From assembly GCA_029261895.1 (NCBI GenBank), contig JAJDAK010000048.1, positions 62,001-126,000 on the forward strand: a stretch of 64,000 nt of DNA, in the 5' to 3' direction. Position 1 is the first letter of the stretch. Every line of letters starts with the position of its first letter. The notes under the pieces are model-generated. The model searched no databases and was not told the DNA's origin. It saw only the letters and a list, made by a program, of their open reading frames with translations. This document shows positions 52,860-61,564 of the stretch, one piece after another. The DNA comes from Deltaproteobacteria bacterium (GTDB lineage Bacteria; Myxococcota_A; UBA9160; SZUA-336). The translations under genes were made by a program, and so were the position numbers.

Positions 52860-55733
52860 TTGGGTAGTCACCTCCTCGCGCGGGAGCCCGCCATTCTCTC
52901 CAACTTTCTCGCTGCCCTACGGCATCAGTCGCCCGAAGCGCTCGGCTATTCGGTACGCACGATGAATACGATTCCCGAAACGACGGGCACCTATGTCGAC
53001 TTTGAACTACCCGACGCCGTCCGTGGGATGCTGGACCGTCGCGGGATCAAGCATTTGTACGCGCATCAAGCACAGGCATTGGCGTCCTATCGAGAAGGCC
53101 GAGACCTGATGCTCGCCACGTCGACCGCGAGCGGGAAGAGTCTGGTGTACAACGTTGCGATCGGCTGGCAGGGTCTTGAGGAACGCGACGCCCACGCACT
53201 GCTGCTCTTCCCGTTGAAAGCACTCGCGCGGGATCAATTGCGGCATATGCGCGCCGACTTCGCGACGCTGCCAGCGCTGCAGTCCCGCACCGCCGCCATC
53301 TACGACGGTGATACACCTAAAACTCAGCGCAGAAAACTGCGACTCGACCCACCCAACGTCCTGCTCACAACACCCGACATGCTGCATGCCGGGATACTTC
53401 CGTTCCACGCGGGCTGGTCCGAATTCTTCACGCGTTTGCGCACGATCGTCATCGATGAGTGCCATATCTACCGAGGCATCCTTGGCTCGCAAGTCGCACA
53501 TGTTCTGCGCCGTCTACTGCGAATCGCCGCACATTACGGAGCACATCCGCAGATCATTAGTTGTTCGGCCACGATCGGAAACCCCCGTGAGTTTATTCGA
53601 GAACTCACAGGGCGCGCACCCGCACTCATTGAACACGATGGTACACCGTTACCCAAGCAACATTTCGCTTGTGTCGACACCGGCAAAACAGCGTACAAGA
53701 CCGCAGCCTCGGTCTTCGTCCACGCGGTTCGAATGGGTCTGCGAACGCTCGCATTCACCCAAGCGCGCCGTACGACTGAACTCCTGTACCGGCGCGTGTG
53801 CGAACAGGCGCCGGAACTCGCGAACCGAATATCGAGTTATCGCAGCGGCTTTCTCGCCGAAGAAAGGCGTGAAATCGAAACCCGTCTTTTCAGCGGCGAT
53901 CTATTAGGCGTGATCTCGACATCCGCATTGGAACTCGGCATCGATGTCGGCCACCTAGACCTCTGTATCCTCGTGGGATATCCCGGTTCGATCCTGTCGA
54001 CGCGACAGCGTGCAGGCCGCGTAGGCCGAGCACGCGAAGGCTTGGTCATACTCGTACCGCAGAACAACGCATTGGATCGCTACATTGCACAACATTCCCA
54101 GGAACTGCTGCTCCGCAGCTGCGAAGCCGCCACACTCGACGTAGCGAACCTTCCCATCGCCACACGCCAACTCAGTTGTGCGGCCGCGGAGCTGCCAATC
54201 GACGCGACAGATCCCTGGCTGGAAGACCCCGGAATTCGGGAAGCCTTGAATGTGGCCACACGCGACGGTCGAATCCTTCGGAGCGCGGACGGCAGGCAGT
54301 ACTTCTCTGCACGCCGACAACCCGCGCGGCGCCAATCGCTTCGCGCCAGCGACGGCAGCTATACGATTCACCGCGGACAGGGTGCGGAGGCGACGGCGCT
54401 CGGTGACATTGGGGCCGGACGTGTTCAGAGCGAATGCCACGAGGGAGCCACGTATCTTCATCATGGCCAGACCTATCAAGTCGAGACCTTGGATTTCGAA
54501 CGTTCAAAAATTCAAGTGCGCGGACCGCTACGCGTGCCGTACTTTACGCGTGCACATTCGTCCACAGACATTCAAATTCTCGAAATCTCTGAAGCGCGAA
54601 CGCTGGGGCCCGCGTGGTTGCGCCGCGGAACGGTGCGCATCGTCACCCGGACGACGCATTTCGAACGCATGCGGATCCGCGACAATCGCTCCCTCGGCCA
54701 CCAACGCCTTGAAATGCCAGCGCGCGAGTTTGAGACCGACGCAATGTGGCTCGAGGTTAACGCGGAACTGGCCCAGTCACCGCGCTTCAACGGGGGGCTT
54801 CATGCGCTAGAGCACGCGGTACTCGCAATGTTTCCCCTCTTTGCGCTCTGTGATCGCTTCGACGTTTCCGGTGCGTCGTTCGCCCAGCATATTCAAGTCG
54901 ATTCGCCGGCAGTCTTCTTTTATGATGATTACCCGGGCGGGGTTGGTCTCTGTCGCGCGCTCTATACACGGGCAGAGCGCCTATTCAAAGCCACCGCGCA
55001 GCTCGTCGAAAACTGTGACTGCATGGATGGTTGTCCCGGATGTATTCAATCGGCCCGTTGCGGCAAAGACAATCGACCGCTCGACAAAAAGATGGCACTC
55101 AAGCTACTAAACTGGATTCAACACTCCTCCACCCCTCCATCCACCAAGGAAACTTATCAAATGACCGAAACTCAAACTTCAAATACATCCGTTCAACCGC
55201 TGATTTTTGACATCGAAACCCAGCTTTCTGCCGATGAAGTCGGCGGCTGGAATAACAAAGACAAAATGCGCGTTGCTCTGGCGGTTATCTATGACGCCGA
55301 ACGCGGTGAGTATGAAACCTTCCTTGAAGATCGCGTGCCGGAGCTCGTTGACCGCCTGCGCAAAGCACAGCTGGTGGTTGGATTCAATATTCGAAACTTT
55401 GATTACGGCGTACTGAATGGCTACACCGATTTTGATTTCAACCAGCTCCCTACACTCGACCTACTCGAGGATATTCATCAAAAGCTGGGGCATCGCCTCT
55501 CCCTCAATCATGTCGCGGAGCACACGCTCGGCGCGGCGAAATCAGGCGACGGTCTGCAGTCTTTAGAATGGTTTCGCAACGGCGAGGTCGACAAGGTGGA
55601 GGCCTATTGCCGTGACGATGTGAAGTTGGTTCGCGATTTGATGCGCTTCGCGGCGGAGCACGGGCACATTCTTTTCCAACGCCGCAGCGGCGAGGTCGTG
55701 CAACTCCCAGTCTCGTGGCCCAATCCTTCGTAG
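52860..55733 (+). CDS. MrfA-like helicase fused to a MrfB-like 3'-5' exonuclease domain
   Basis: Protein of 957 residues. Residues about 55-420 form a superfamily 2 helicase: HQAQAL, Walker A STASGKS, DECH (VIDECHIY), SATIG, and motif VI QRAGRVGRA. The C-terminal helicase part has DUF1998 with the zinc pattern CDCMDGCPGCIQSARCG (about 718-735), as in MrfA/YprA/Hrq1. Residues 775-957 are an RNase H-like DEDD exonuclease: FDIET, GFNIRNFD and YCRDDVK. In Bacillus MrfA and MrfB are separate proteins that repair mitomycin crosslinks; here they are one frame. An in-frame ATG at 55161 with AAGGAA upstream might also start the exonuclease alone. TTG start at 52860 is uncertain; ATG at 52962 is possible. 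Confidence 0.85.
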   Translation: MGSHLLAREPAILSNFLAALRHQSPEALGYSVRTMNTIPETTGTYVDFELPDAVRGMLDRRGIKHLYAHQAQALASYREGRDLMLATSTASGKSLVYNVAIGWQGLEERDAHALLLFPLKALARDQLRHMRADFATLPALQSRTAAIYDGDTPKTQRRKLRLDPPNVLLTTPDMLHAGILPFHAGWSEFFTRLRTIVIDECHIYRGILGSQVAHVLRRLLRIAAHYGAHPQIISCSATIGNPREFIRELTGRAPALIEHDGTPLPKQHFACVDTGKTAYKTAASVFVHAVRMGLRTLAFTQARRTTELLYRRVCEQAPELANRISSYRSGFLAEERREIETRLFSGDLLGVISTSALELGIDVGHLDLCILVGYPGSILSTRQRAGRVGRAREGLVILVPQNNALDRYIAQHSQELLLRSCEAATLDVANLPIATRQLSCAAAELPIDATDPWLEDPGIREALNVATRDGRILRSADGRQYFSARRQPARRQSLRASDGSYTIHRGQGAEATALGDIGAGRVQSECHEGATYLHHGQTYQVETLDFERSKIQVRGPLRVPYFTRAHSSTDIQILEISEARTLGPAWLRRGTVRIVTRTTHFERMRIRDNRSLGHQRLEMPAREFETDAMWLEVNAELAQSPRFNGGLHALEHAVLAMFPLFALCDRFDVSGASFAQHIQVDSPAVFFYDDYPGGVGLCRALYTRAERLFKATAQLVENCDCMDGCPGCIQSARCGKDNRPLDKKMALKLLNWIQHSSTPPSTKETYQMTETQTSNTSVQPLIFDIETQLSADEVGGWNNKDKMRVALAVIYDAERGEYETFLEDRVPELVDRLRKAQLVVGFNIRNFDYGVLNGYTDFDFNQLPTLDLLEDIHQKLGHRLSLNHVAEHTLGAAKSGDGLQSLEWFRNGEVDKVEAYCRDDVKLVRDLMRFAAEHGHILFQRRSGEVVQLPVSWPNPS

Positions 55734-55802
55734 CGTGAACGTTTTGCCTCATCGCGTTCGACATTGATCCTCGGCCTCGCGATGCGAGTGTTTCGTCACG
55801 AT

Positions 55803-55886
55803 GCCCAAGCCCATTCGATGTGGGTCCGAAGCGAACTTGGGCTGCCTTGGGGCCCCAGCGAGCGGCGGACCCATGTCGAATGGGCT
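55803..55886. repeat. Two competing inverted repeats near tRNA-Leu
   Basis: A 20-bp inverted repeat (55808-55827 with 55867-55886, two mismatches) shares its left arm with a second one, GCCCAAG (55803-55809) and CTTGGGC (55836-55842). They cannot both form. TGGGGCCCCA lies in the loop. No U-tract; downstream of both the helicase gene and tRNA-Leu, so it may act as a bidirectional terminator or RNA element. Confidence 0.45.
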
Positions 55887-55931
55887 GAAAGCACCCAGAG
55901 CGGGCTGCACAACTCGACACGAGCTACGTTG

Positions 55932-56018
55932 TGGTGCCCAGGACTGGATTCGAACCAGCACGGAGTTTCCCCCACAGCGTTCTGAGCGCTGCGCGTCTAC
56001 CAATTTCACCACCTGGGC
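55932..56018 (-). tRNA. tRNA-Leu (anticodon CAG)
   Basis: 87 nt with encoded CCA. Minus-strand acceptor 5' GCCCAGG pairs with CCTGGGC; D arm with TTGGTAGACG; anticodon stem CAGCG/CGCTG encloses loop CTCAGAA, giving CAG; long variable arm TGGGGGAAACTCCGT as in class II tRNAs; T arm GGTTCGAATCC. Confidence 0.96.
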
Positions 56019-56136
56019 TGAGGAAGAGCGATGCTAACCCAAGCGGCCTGAGCTTGCATTACCCCCAACTGCGTGTGTCTGATTTCGACTCGTTAGCGCA
56101 GCGCTTCGAGAGCGACTTCCTGAGCTAGCTGCTTTG

Positions 56137-56181
56137 GACCCCAATGGACGAAGAGTTAACGATCTCCAGAAAGCTGGGGTC
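56137..56181. repeat. Inverted repeat GACCCCA/TGGGGTC, possible transposon relic
   Basis: GACCCCA (56137-56143) and TGGGGTC (56175-56181) face each other across 31 bp. CTGGGGTCAGAT-type words are common at ends of REP-associated transposase elements. No transposase gene is present. It marks the edge of the more AT-rich acyltransferase pair. Confidence 0.35.
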
Positions 56182-56234
56182 AGATAAGGCGAACTGCTAA
56201 AAAGACCGGTCGGAAGAAAGGAGTTTGGTCGCCG

Positions 56235-57743
56235 ATGCTGTTCAATTCATACACCTTCATCTTCGCCTTCCTCCCCATCACATTGGTCGGCTTCTATCTA
56301 ATCGCGCACAGCGGCCATCCAAGAATCGCAATTAGCTGGCTCGTGGGCGCATCGCTGTTTTTCTATTGCTGGTGGAACCCGATATACCTCGGCCTCATTC
56401 TGAGCTCAGTTCTATTCAACTATGCAATCAGTCTGGGACTGGCCAGTCATCGTGCTGGTCACGCCAAAAGACTCCTGGCGTTCGGCATTGCGAGCAATCT
56501 CGGTCTGTTGGGCTATTTCAAGTACGCTGACTTTTTCATCGGTAGCGCCAACTCCGTGTTCGCTACCGATTTCGCCCTACAGTCCATTGTTCTCCCCCTC
56601 GCAATCTCATTCTTTACATTTCAGCAGATCGCATACCTGGTGGACAGCTACAGACGGGATGTACCGGAACACAGCTTCATCGAATACTGTCTTTTTGTGA
56701 CGTTCTTCCCGCAGTTAATCGCGGGGCCTATCGTGCATCACAAAGAAATGATGCCTCAATTTGCAAGAAACGTCGTCTATAAATTTAGTCATGAAAATCT
56801 TGCCGTCGGTACTGCTATCTTTACCTTGGGCCTGTTCAAGAAAGTTGCTCTAGCGGACAACATCTCATTCTTCGCCACACCGGTGTTCCAAGCAGCCGAG
56901 CAGGGAGTTAGCCTGACCTTCTTCGAGGCCTGGGCGGGTACACTCAGCTACACCTTTCAAATCTATTTTGATTTTTCCGGGTATTCAGACATGGCCATCG
57001 GACTTGCTTGGATGTTTGGCATCTACCTCCCGCTCAACTTCAACTCGCCCTACAAGGCAACGAACGTCATCATGTTCTGGCGTCGCTGGCATATGACCCT
57101 TTCCCGCTTCCTAAGAGACTACCTATACATTCCCTTAGGCGGGAATCGGAAGGGCAGTACGCGCCGATACGGAAATCTGGTTGCCACTATGCTGCTAGGT
57201 GGTCTGTGGCACGGCGCAGCCTGGACATTCATCGCGTGGGGTGCACTTCACGGTTTCTACCTATTGGTAAATCATGGGTGGCATGCGATTTGCCAAAATT
57301 TCCAACCCGGACTTCGCCGAAGCTCATGGATTGGAACGGGGATCGCGAGAGGACTCACTTTCCTTGCCATATCCACAGGATGGGTGTTCTTCCGAGCTGA
57401 AAGCTTCCATGGGGCGAGCAGCGTCTTGAAAGCGATGGTCGGGCTTAATGGTGTCACGCAGGGGTTTGACAGAATGTTTGCAAACAATCTGACATCCTGG
57501 ACGTATGGCCTTCCGCTCATCGTCTTCCTGCTAGTTGTCGTATTCTTCGCACCGAATACACAGCAGATCATATACCGACACAAGTCGGCACCCGACACTT
57601 ATCCAGGAGAAATCACCTCGCCTCCGCCGGCTTTCTTTCGCTGGAAGCCGAGCCTAGCAATGGCGGTCATTCATATTCTCATTGCAGCTGTAGCGATCCT
57701 GTCCGTTCAAGGTGCGAGCGAGTTTCTATACTTCAGGTTCTAG
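56235..57743 (+). CDS. MBOAT-family O-acyltransferase (AlgI-like)
   Basis: Integral membrane protein of 502 residues with ten or more hydrophobic segments. AlgI/DltB family motifs are clear: LPLAISFFTFQQIAYLVD, YFDFSGYSDMAIGLAWMFG (short run), FWRRWHMTLSRFLRDYLYIP, and the catalytic His in GGLWHGAAWTFIAWG. These enzymes pass acyl groups across the inner membrane to a secreted polysaccharide or cell-wall polymer. AAAGGAG lies 12 bp before the ATG. The SGNH-like gene begins 1 bp after its stop codon, the usual pair. Codon use is more AT-rich than neighbours, suggesting transfer. Confidence 0.93.
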   Translation: MLFNSYTFIFAFLPITLVGFYLIAHSGHPRIAISWLVGASLFFYCWWNPIYLGLILSSVLFNYAISLGLASHRAGHAKRLLAFGIASNLGLLGYFKYADFFIGSANSVFATDFALQSIVLPLAISFFTFQQIAYLVDSYRRDVPEHSFIEYCLFVTFFPQLIAGPIVHHKEMMPQFARNVVYKFSHENLAVGTAIFTLGLFKKVALADNISFFATPVFQAAEQGVSLTFFEAWAGTLSYTFQIYFDFSGYSDMAIGLAWMFGIYLPLNFNSPYKATNVIMFWRRWHMTLSRFLRDYLYIPLGGNRKGSTRRYGNLVATMLLGGLWHGAAWTFIAWGALHGFYLLVNHGWHAICQNFQPGLRRSSWIGTGIARGLTFLAISTGWVFFRAESFHGASSVLKAMVGLNGVTQGFDRMFANNLTSWTYGLPLIVFLLVVVFFAPNTQQIIYRHKSAPDTYPGEITSPPPAFFRWKPSLAMAVIHILIAAVAILSVQGASEFLYFRF

Positions 57744-57744
57744 G

Positions 57745-58878
57745 ATGCACTTTTCCAGATACAACCAGATAACATTTCTCGGGGTCGCTGCGATACTGCT
57801 AGCAGTATCGCTGGTAAATATTATCGTCGATCCAGGAGCCGTGTACCTTAGAGGTCTCCTGTTGGAAATCAGAAACGGCAACTATGTAGAGGCCATGGTT
57901 ACTTCGAAATACGGCGTTGTTCAGGAAGGCTGGAATGAAAGGAATGTAAAACTAAAGCTAGCTGAATACGCGAGTCAGCACGACTGTGCGATCGTCGGCT
58001 CAAGTCATGTGATGTCCATTAGCAAGCTTCGGGATAACCGCGGAGGTCTAAGCATTTGCGAAAGCGTACTCAACCTTGGTGTCTCCGGCGGCTCTATTGA
58101 AGATGTCGTGCTGATGATGTTCAAGCTCCTGAAGGACGGAGCGCCGCGACGTCTCTTCATCGGCGTGGATCCGTGGATGTTCGGCTTCGATAAGGACGTA
58201 CAGTGGAAAAAATACTCTGACCTCTATGTCGAGGCCGGTGAATATTTTGATCTTGATCCTAGGCCGATCAATACCGAAGATTCATACAGGCAAGTGCTTC
58301 TACAGAACCTGATTAACTTCGACTATTTCCGCGAGTCGGTAAAATATCTTGGTCGTAAGGGGATACAAGAAATCGCCGCCGAGTATCAGGGATCGCTGGT
58401 AGTTGACGATTTCAAGATGGCTGAGTTCGATCTTTCCACAGGCGCTACCAAGTCCGTTACGCTTGCGGATGGTAGCCACGTGTATAGCAGCGGTTATATT
58501 CAAGAAGCTCTAGCCAAGAAACATGCGCTAATCGACAATGGCTACAGGATCGATAGCGAGAAGACTATTGATTATGGGGCGGTCGAGGTATTTCTGAAAG
58601 TACTCAGAAGAGTGCTTAGCAACGGACAAAACGTAGCATTGTTCCTCACACCTTATCATCCCAACGTATTCGACGATAAGAATTCGGTTTCACGAGTTGC
58701 GATGGAAGATATCGCCCCTCTGATCGGGAAAATTTCAAGAGAGCTCGATATCGATGTATTTGGATCGTACAACCCTGACGTTCTCGGCTGTACCGGCGAT
58801 GAGTTCTTCGACTTCATGCATCCGATGACAGAATGTGTCAACGGGGTATTCAGCCACAAAAACGCGACGGCTTACTAG
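57745..58878 (+). CDS. SGNH-like (AlgJ/AlgX-type) acyltransferase partner
   Basis: Protein of 377 residues with one N-terminal membrane anchor (about 8-30) and a periplasmic SGNH-hydrolase-like domain. VGSSHVMS carries the candidate nucleophile, NLGVSGGSIED a block II-like glycine turn, and DFMHPM the Asp-His pair. AlgJ/AlgX and PatB proteins take the acyl group from the MBOAT partner and put it on polymer. It frequently uses AGA, AGG and ATA codons, rarer in surrounding genes. The acceptor polymer is not encoded nearby. Confidence 0.78.
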   Translation: MHFSRYNQITFLGVAAILLAVSLVNIIVDPGAVYLRGLLLEIRNGNYVEAMVTSKYGVVQEGWNERNVKLKLAEYASQHDCAIVGSSHVMSISKLRDNRGGLSICESVLNLGVSGGSIEDVVLMMFKLLKDGAPRRLFIGVDPWMFGFDKDVQWKKYSDLYVEAGEYFDLDPRPINTEDSYRQVLLQNLINFDYFRESVKYLGRKGIQEIAAEYQGSLVVDDFKMAEFDLSTGATKSVTLADGSHVYSSGYIQEALAKKHALIDNGYRIDSEKTIDYGAVEVFLKVLRRVLSNGQNVALFLTPYHPNVFDDKNSVSRVAMEDIAPLIGKISRELDIDVFGSYNPDVLGCTGDEFFDFMHPMTECVNGVFSHKNATAY

Positions 58879-58880
58879 CT

Positions 58881-60092
58881 TCAGCTCCTTCGATCGACCT
58901 CGACTGCGTAACGCAAATCGGTCAGGAATTCCGGCACCGCGGCAGTGACGCGATGCCAATTGGGAATCAACGACGCGCGCATCGGATTCCGTACGAAGTC
59001 GAGGCCCGCAGCGCGAAGCCCTGCTGTGAAGGTCTCCACCATCATTTCTTCGTCGTGCTGGTCGAAACGCAAACCATTGATCACGGCTTCGTCGGAATAC
59101 GCGCCGACGGTATCCTGCGCGAGACGCAGATACGCGGTGCTCAACGTGTTCAGAAATCCCGCATCGAATTGCACGCCTACACTTGCGAGATTGCGAAAGA
59201 GCGACTGCGCAATATCGATGACCATTCGGTGCAATCCCCGCGACGGGTCTCCGGGTGAAAGATCCTGATGCTTATGGTCGTAGTTATCGCAGAGTTCAAC
59301 TTGGCAGACACGCCGTGGGGAACTATTGCGAAAAACTTCGGACATCACGCCGATTTCCAAACCCCAGTCACTCGGAATGCGAACCTGGCGCGCCAGGGAT
59401 TCCTTGATCGCGAATTCGCCCGCGAGCGGATATCGAAAGCTGTCCAAAAACTCCAGCAGTGGTAGCGAGCCCAGCGTGTGCTTGAGCGCGCGCACCAACG
59501 GCGTGACGAAGAGGCGTGTCACACGACCGTGCAAACGTTCCGTCGCACGGCCGTAGTAACCCTTACAGAATTCGTAGTCGAGATTTGGATGCACGACTGG
59601 AAAACACAGCCGAGCCAGGAATTCCCGATCGTAAGTCAGAACATCGCAGTCATGATAAACGAGACTTTCTGTCTCGCCGCGCGCAAGCGCGTAGCCGGTA
59701 CCTAACCAGACCGCACGGCCCTTGCCATCGGGCTCACGAGCCAAGCCGCTCTCCGCCAAACGACCGAGAAGCTCTCCGACCGTAGGGCCACTCCCCCAAA
59801 GGCAGTGCACTTCAGGCATCCCTTTGAAGAATTTCCGTACGGCATCAAAGTCCTCCCGCTCCTCGGTTCCGGAAACCGAGACCACGATCTGATGCAGATA
59901 GGAAACCTCCTGCAACACCTCACGAATTCGCTTAAGGCCCGCTCCATGGATCTCGGTGTACAGGCACGGCAGAACCAAGCTCACAGGCCGCTCGCGAGCG
60001 TGGTGCTTGAGTTCCGCCTCGAGACGCCCCAAAGACGGGACGCCGAGCCGATGCAGCGTGGTGATCAGACCGGTCTGGTGGAAGTCACTCAT
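58881..60092 (-). CDS. Glucosyl-3-phosphoglycerate synthase-like glycosyltransferase (GpgS, GT81)
   Basis: Glycosyltransferase of 403 residues from ATG at 60092. Retaining GT-A fold: VSLVLPCLYTEI at the start, DXD-like site in VYHDCDVLTYDREFL, GEFAIKESLARQVRIPSDWG and KHQDLSPGDPSRGLHRMV. Length and motifs agree with GpgS, which makes glucosyl-3-phosphoglycerate, the precursor of glucosylglycerate, a compatible solute. An extension to a start at 60143 is possible but would overlap the patatin gene start. No GpgP phosphatase is seen next to it. Confidence 0.75.
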   Translation of the reverse strand: MSDFHQTGLITTLHRLGVPSLGRLEAELKHHARERPVSLVLPCLYTEIHGAGLKRIREVLQEVSYLHQIVVSVSGTEEREDFDAVRKFFKGMPEVHCLWGSGPTVGELLGRLAESGLAREPDGKGRAVWLGTGYALARGETESLVYHDCDVLTYDREFLARLCFPVVHPNLDYEFCKGYYGRATERLHGRVTRLFVTPLVRALKHTLGSLPLLEFLDSFRYPLAGEFAIKESLARQVRIPSDWGLEIGVMSEVFRNSSPRRVCQVELCDNYDHKHQDLSPGDPSRGLHRMVIDIAQSLFRNLASVGVQFDAGFLNTLSTAYLRLAQDTVGAYSDEAVINGLRFDQHDEEMMVETFTAGLRAAGLDFVRNPMRASLIPNWHRVTAAVPEFLTDLRYAVEVDRRS

Positions 60093-60141
60093 CGGGCGCC
60101 AGCTTAGCGGCTCGGGCCTGGAATGACTACGATGCTCCGCC

Positions 60142-61104
60142 ATGGCGAGCCGGCGCAAGCAACCTGCAAAGCAGCGCTCCGTAGGGATCGCCTTGGGGGC
60201 CGGTGGCGCCCGAGGCCTGGCCCATATCGGGGTCCTCCACAGCCTCATCCGCGGCGGCGTGAAGGTGAATTCGGTGGTGGGCTCGAGTGTTGGCGCACTC
60301 GTAGGGGCCGCCTTTGCGGCCGGACAACTCGAGAACTTCGAGCGTGAGGTCCGCGCTATGGAGTGGCCCGATGTGCTCCGGATGTTCGACCCCGTTTGGC
60401 CGCGCGCGGGCCTCATGGCGGGCACCCGCACGGCCGAGCGACTGACGCACCTGCTGGGCGACTGGCGCATCGAAGACCTGCCGATCCCATTCGCCGCAGT
60501 GGCGGTGGATCTGGTCACCGGGGAGGAGGTTCATATCCGGGAAGGCCGCGTGATCGATGCAATTCGCGCGAGCATCTCGATTCCGGGTATCTTCGTGCCA
60601 CATCAGCAGGGCAAGCGTTTTCTCGTGGACGGCGCCTTGCGCAACCCCGTCCCCGTATCGGCACTGAACGAGTTCAAACCCGACCTGCGGATCGCAGTCA
60701 ACCTTCACGCGCAGCCCGTTCGTGAGATCGATCGCGGGTTCCGCAGCGCCGCAAAAAGTCGATCAAGTTTGTTCGACACGATTGAAAATGGCCTGTCGAA
60801 GTTTCGACGTAGCGGCAAATCCGCAGAGGCGGCCGAAGCCGAGGCCGCAGGCGGTCCAAACCTGTTTGAAATACTCACCTCAACGATGAGCGTGGTTGAA
60901 TACGAATTAGCGCGCCATCGACTGGCACACGAAGCCGTCGATTTCATCCTCACGCCCGACGTGCATGGCATTCGAACGTTTGAGTTTCACAAAGCCAAAC
61001 GTGCGATTCGTGCCGGGCAAAGCGCGGCCGAAGAACAGCTAGAAGCGATCGTGAAACAGGTCAATCGACGCCCAGGACTAATTAGACGGCGTCGAAGCTC
61101 GTAG
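60142..61104 (+). CDS. Patatin-like phospholipase (RssA type)
   Basis: Serine hydrolase of 320 residues. Oxyanion loop GAGGARGLAHIGVL, nucleophile GSSVG and catalytic Asp in LVDGALRNPVPV are complete. No signal peptide or membrane anchor, so probably cytoplasmic or membrane-surface. The C-terminal third (205-320) has a charged helical region. ATG start. Converges on PilZ gene 2 with 23 bp overlap. Confidence 0.9.
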   Translation: MASRRKQPAKQRSVGIALGAGGARGLAHIGVLHSLIRGGVKVNSVVGSSVGALVGAAFAAGQLENFEREVRAMEWPDVLRMFDPVWPRAGLMAGTRTAERLTHLLGDWRIEDLPIPFAAVAVDLVTGEEVHIREGRVIDAIRASISIPGIFVPHQQGKRFLVDGALRNPVPVSALNEFKPDLRIAVNLHAQPVREIDRGFRSAAKSRSSLFDTIENGLSKFRRSGKSAEAAEAEAAGGPNLFEILTSTMSVVEYELARHRLAHEAVDFILTPDVHGIRTFEFHKAKRAIRAGQSAAEEQLEAIVKQVNRRPGLIRRRRSS

Positions 61105-61438
61105 GCAGTAGAGCCTCGAGTTTGATCGCGGTCTCGGCGTCGACCTCTACGAACGAGATCGCAAACTCCTGCGTAAACGCGTCCAGATCGGTCACCCGAC
61201 GAACCTCGCCTACAACGCAAACAATCGCACCTTCGAGATTCAGCGTGACACGCAAGATTTCACCTTGGTCGATCTCGAGACCCACACAACGAAAGCGGAT
61301 ACCGCCGATCGAAATGTCATGCGCATGTCCGATCACGTCTTCAACATTCACGCGCGCAATCGAAACCAGCGCGTCCGTTTGGATGCGTGGAAACTTACGA
61401 CGGTCGAACGTATCGTCTTTCGGAACTGAATCGGACAT
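61082..61438 (-). CDS. PilZ-domain protein 2 (c-di-GMP receptor candidate)
   Basis: Protein of 118 residues from ATG at 61438. The c-di-GMP motifs are RRKFPR (RxxxR, near residue 13) and DISIGG (near 42). It shares only the domain, not close identity, with PilZ protein 1. A sigma-28-like promoter lies 40 bp upstream. Divergent from the RND operon and convergent with the patatin gene. Partner unknown. Confidence 0.87.
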   Translation of the reverse strand: MSDSVPKDDTFDRRKFPRIQTDALVSIARVNVEDVIGHAHDISIGGIRFRCVGLEIDQGEILRVTLNLEGAIVCVVGEVRRVTDLDAFTQEFAISFVEVDAETAIKLEALLPTSFDAV

Positions 61439-61477
61439 CAACACCCCCAAAACCGGTCATAACCAGGGCCTCATTCG

Positions 61478-61505
61478 CTTTCGGCCACCTCCATGCAGGC
61501 CTTGA
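61478..61505 (-). promoter_or_regulatory. Sigma-28-like promoter of PilZ gene 2
   Basis: Minus strand TCAAGGCC (61505-61498), 12 bases, GCCGAAAG (61485-61478): exact T[A/C]AAG-N16-CCGA. The predicted start near 61471 gives a leader of about 32 bases. Confidence 0.5.
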
Positions 61506-61564
61506 CTCCACCCCCTTGAAGTCTGTAAACCTACGTAGTGTCTAGGAATTCCACGCGCGTACGG

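Noticed and set aside
56137..56181. Active insertion sequence at the tRNA-Leu/MBOAT boundary
   Set aside because: Only a 7-bp inverted repeat is seen; there is no transposase gene or target duplication that I can find.
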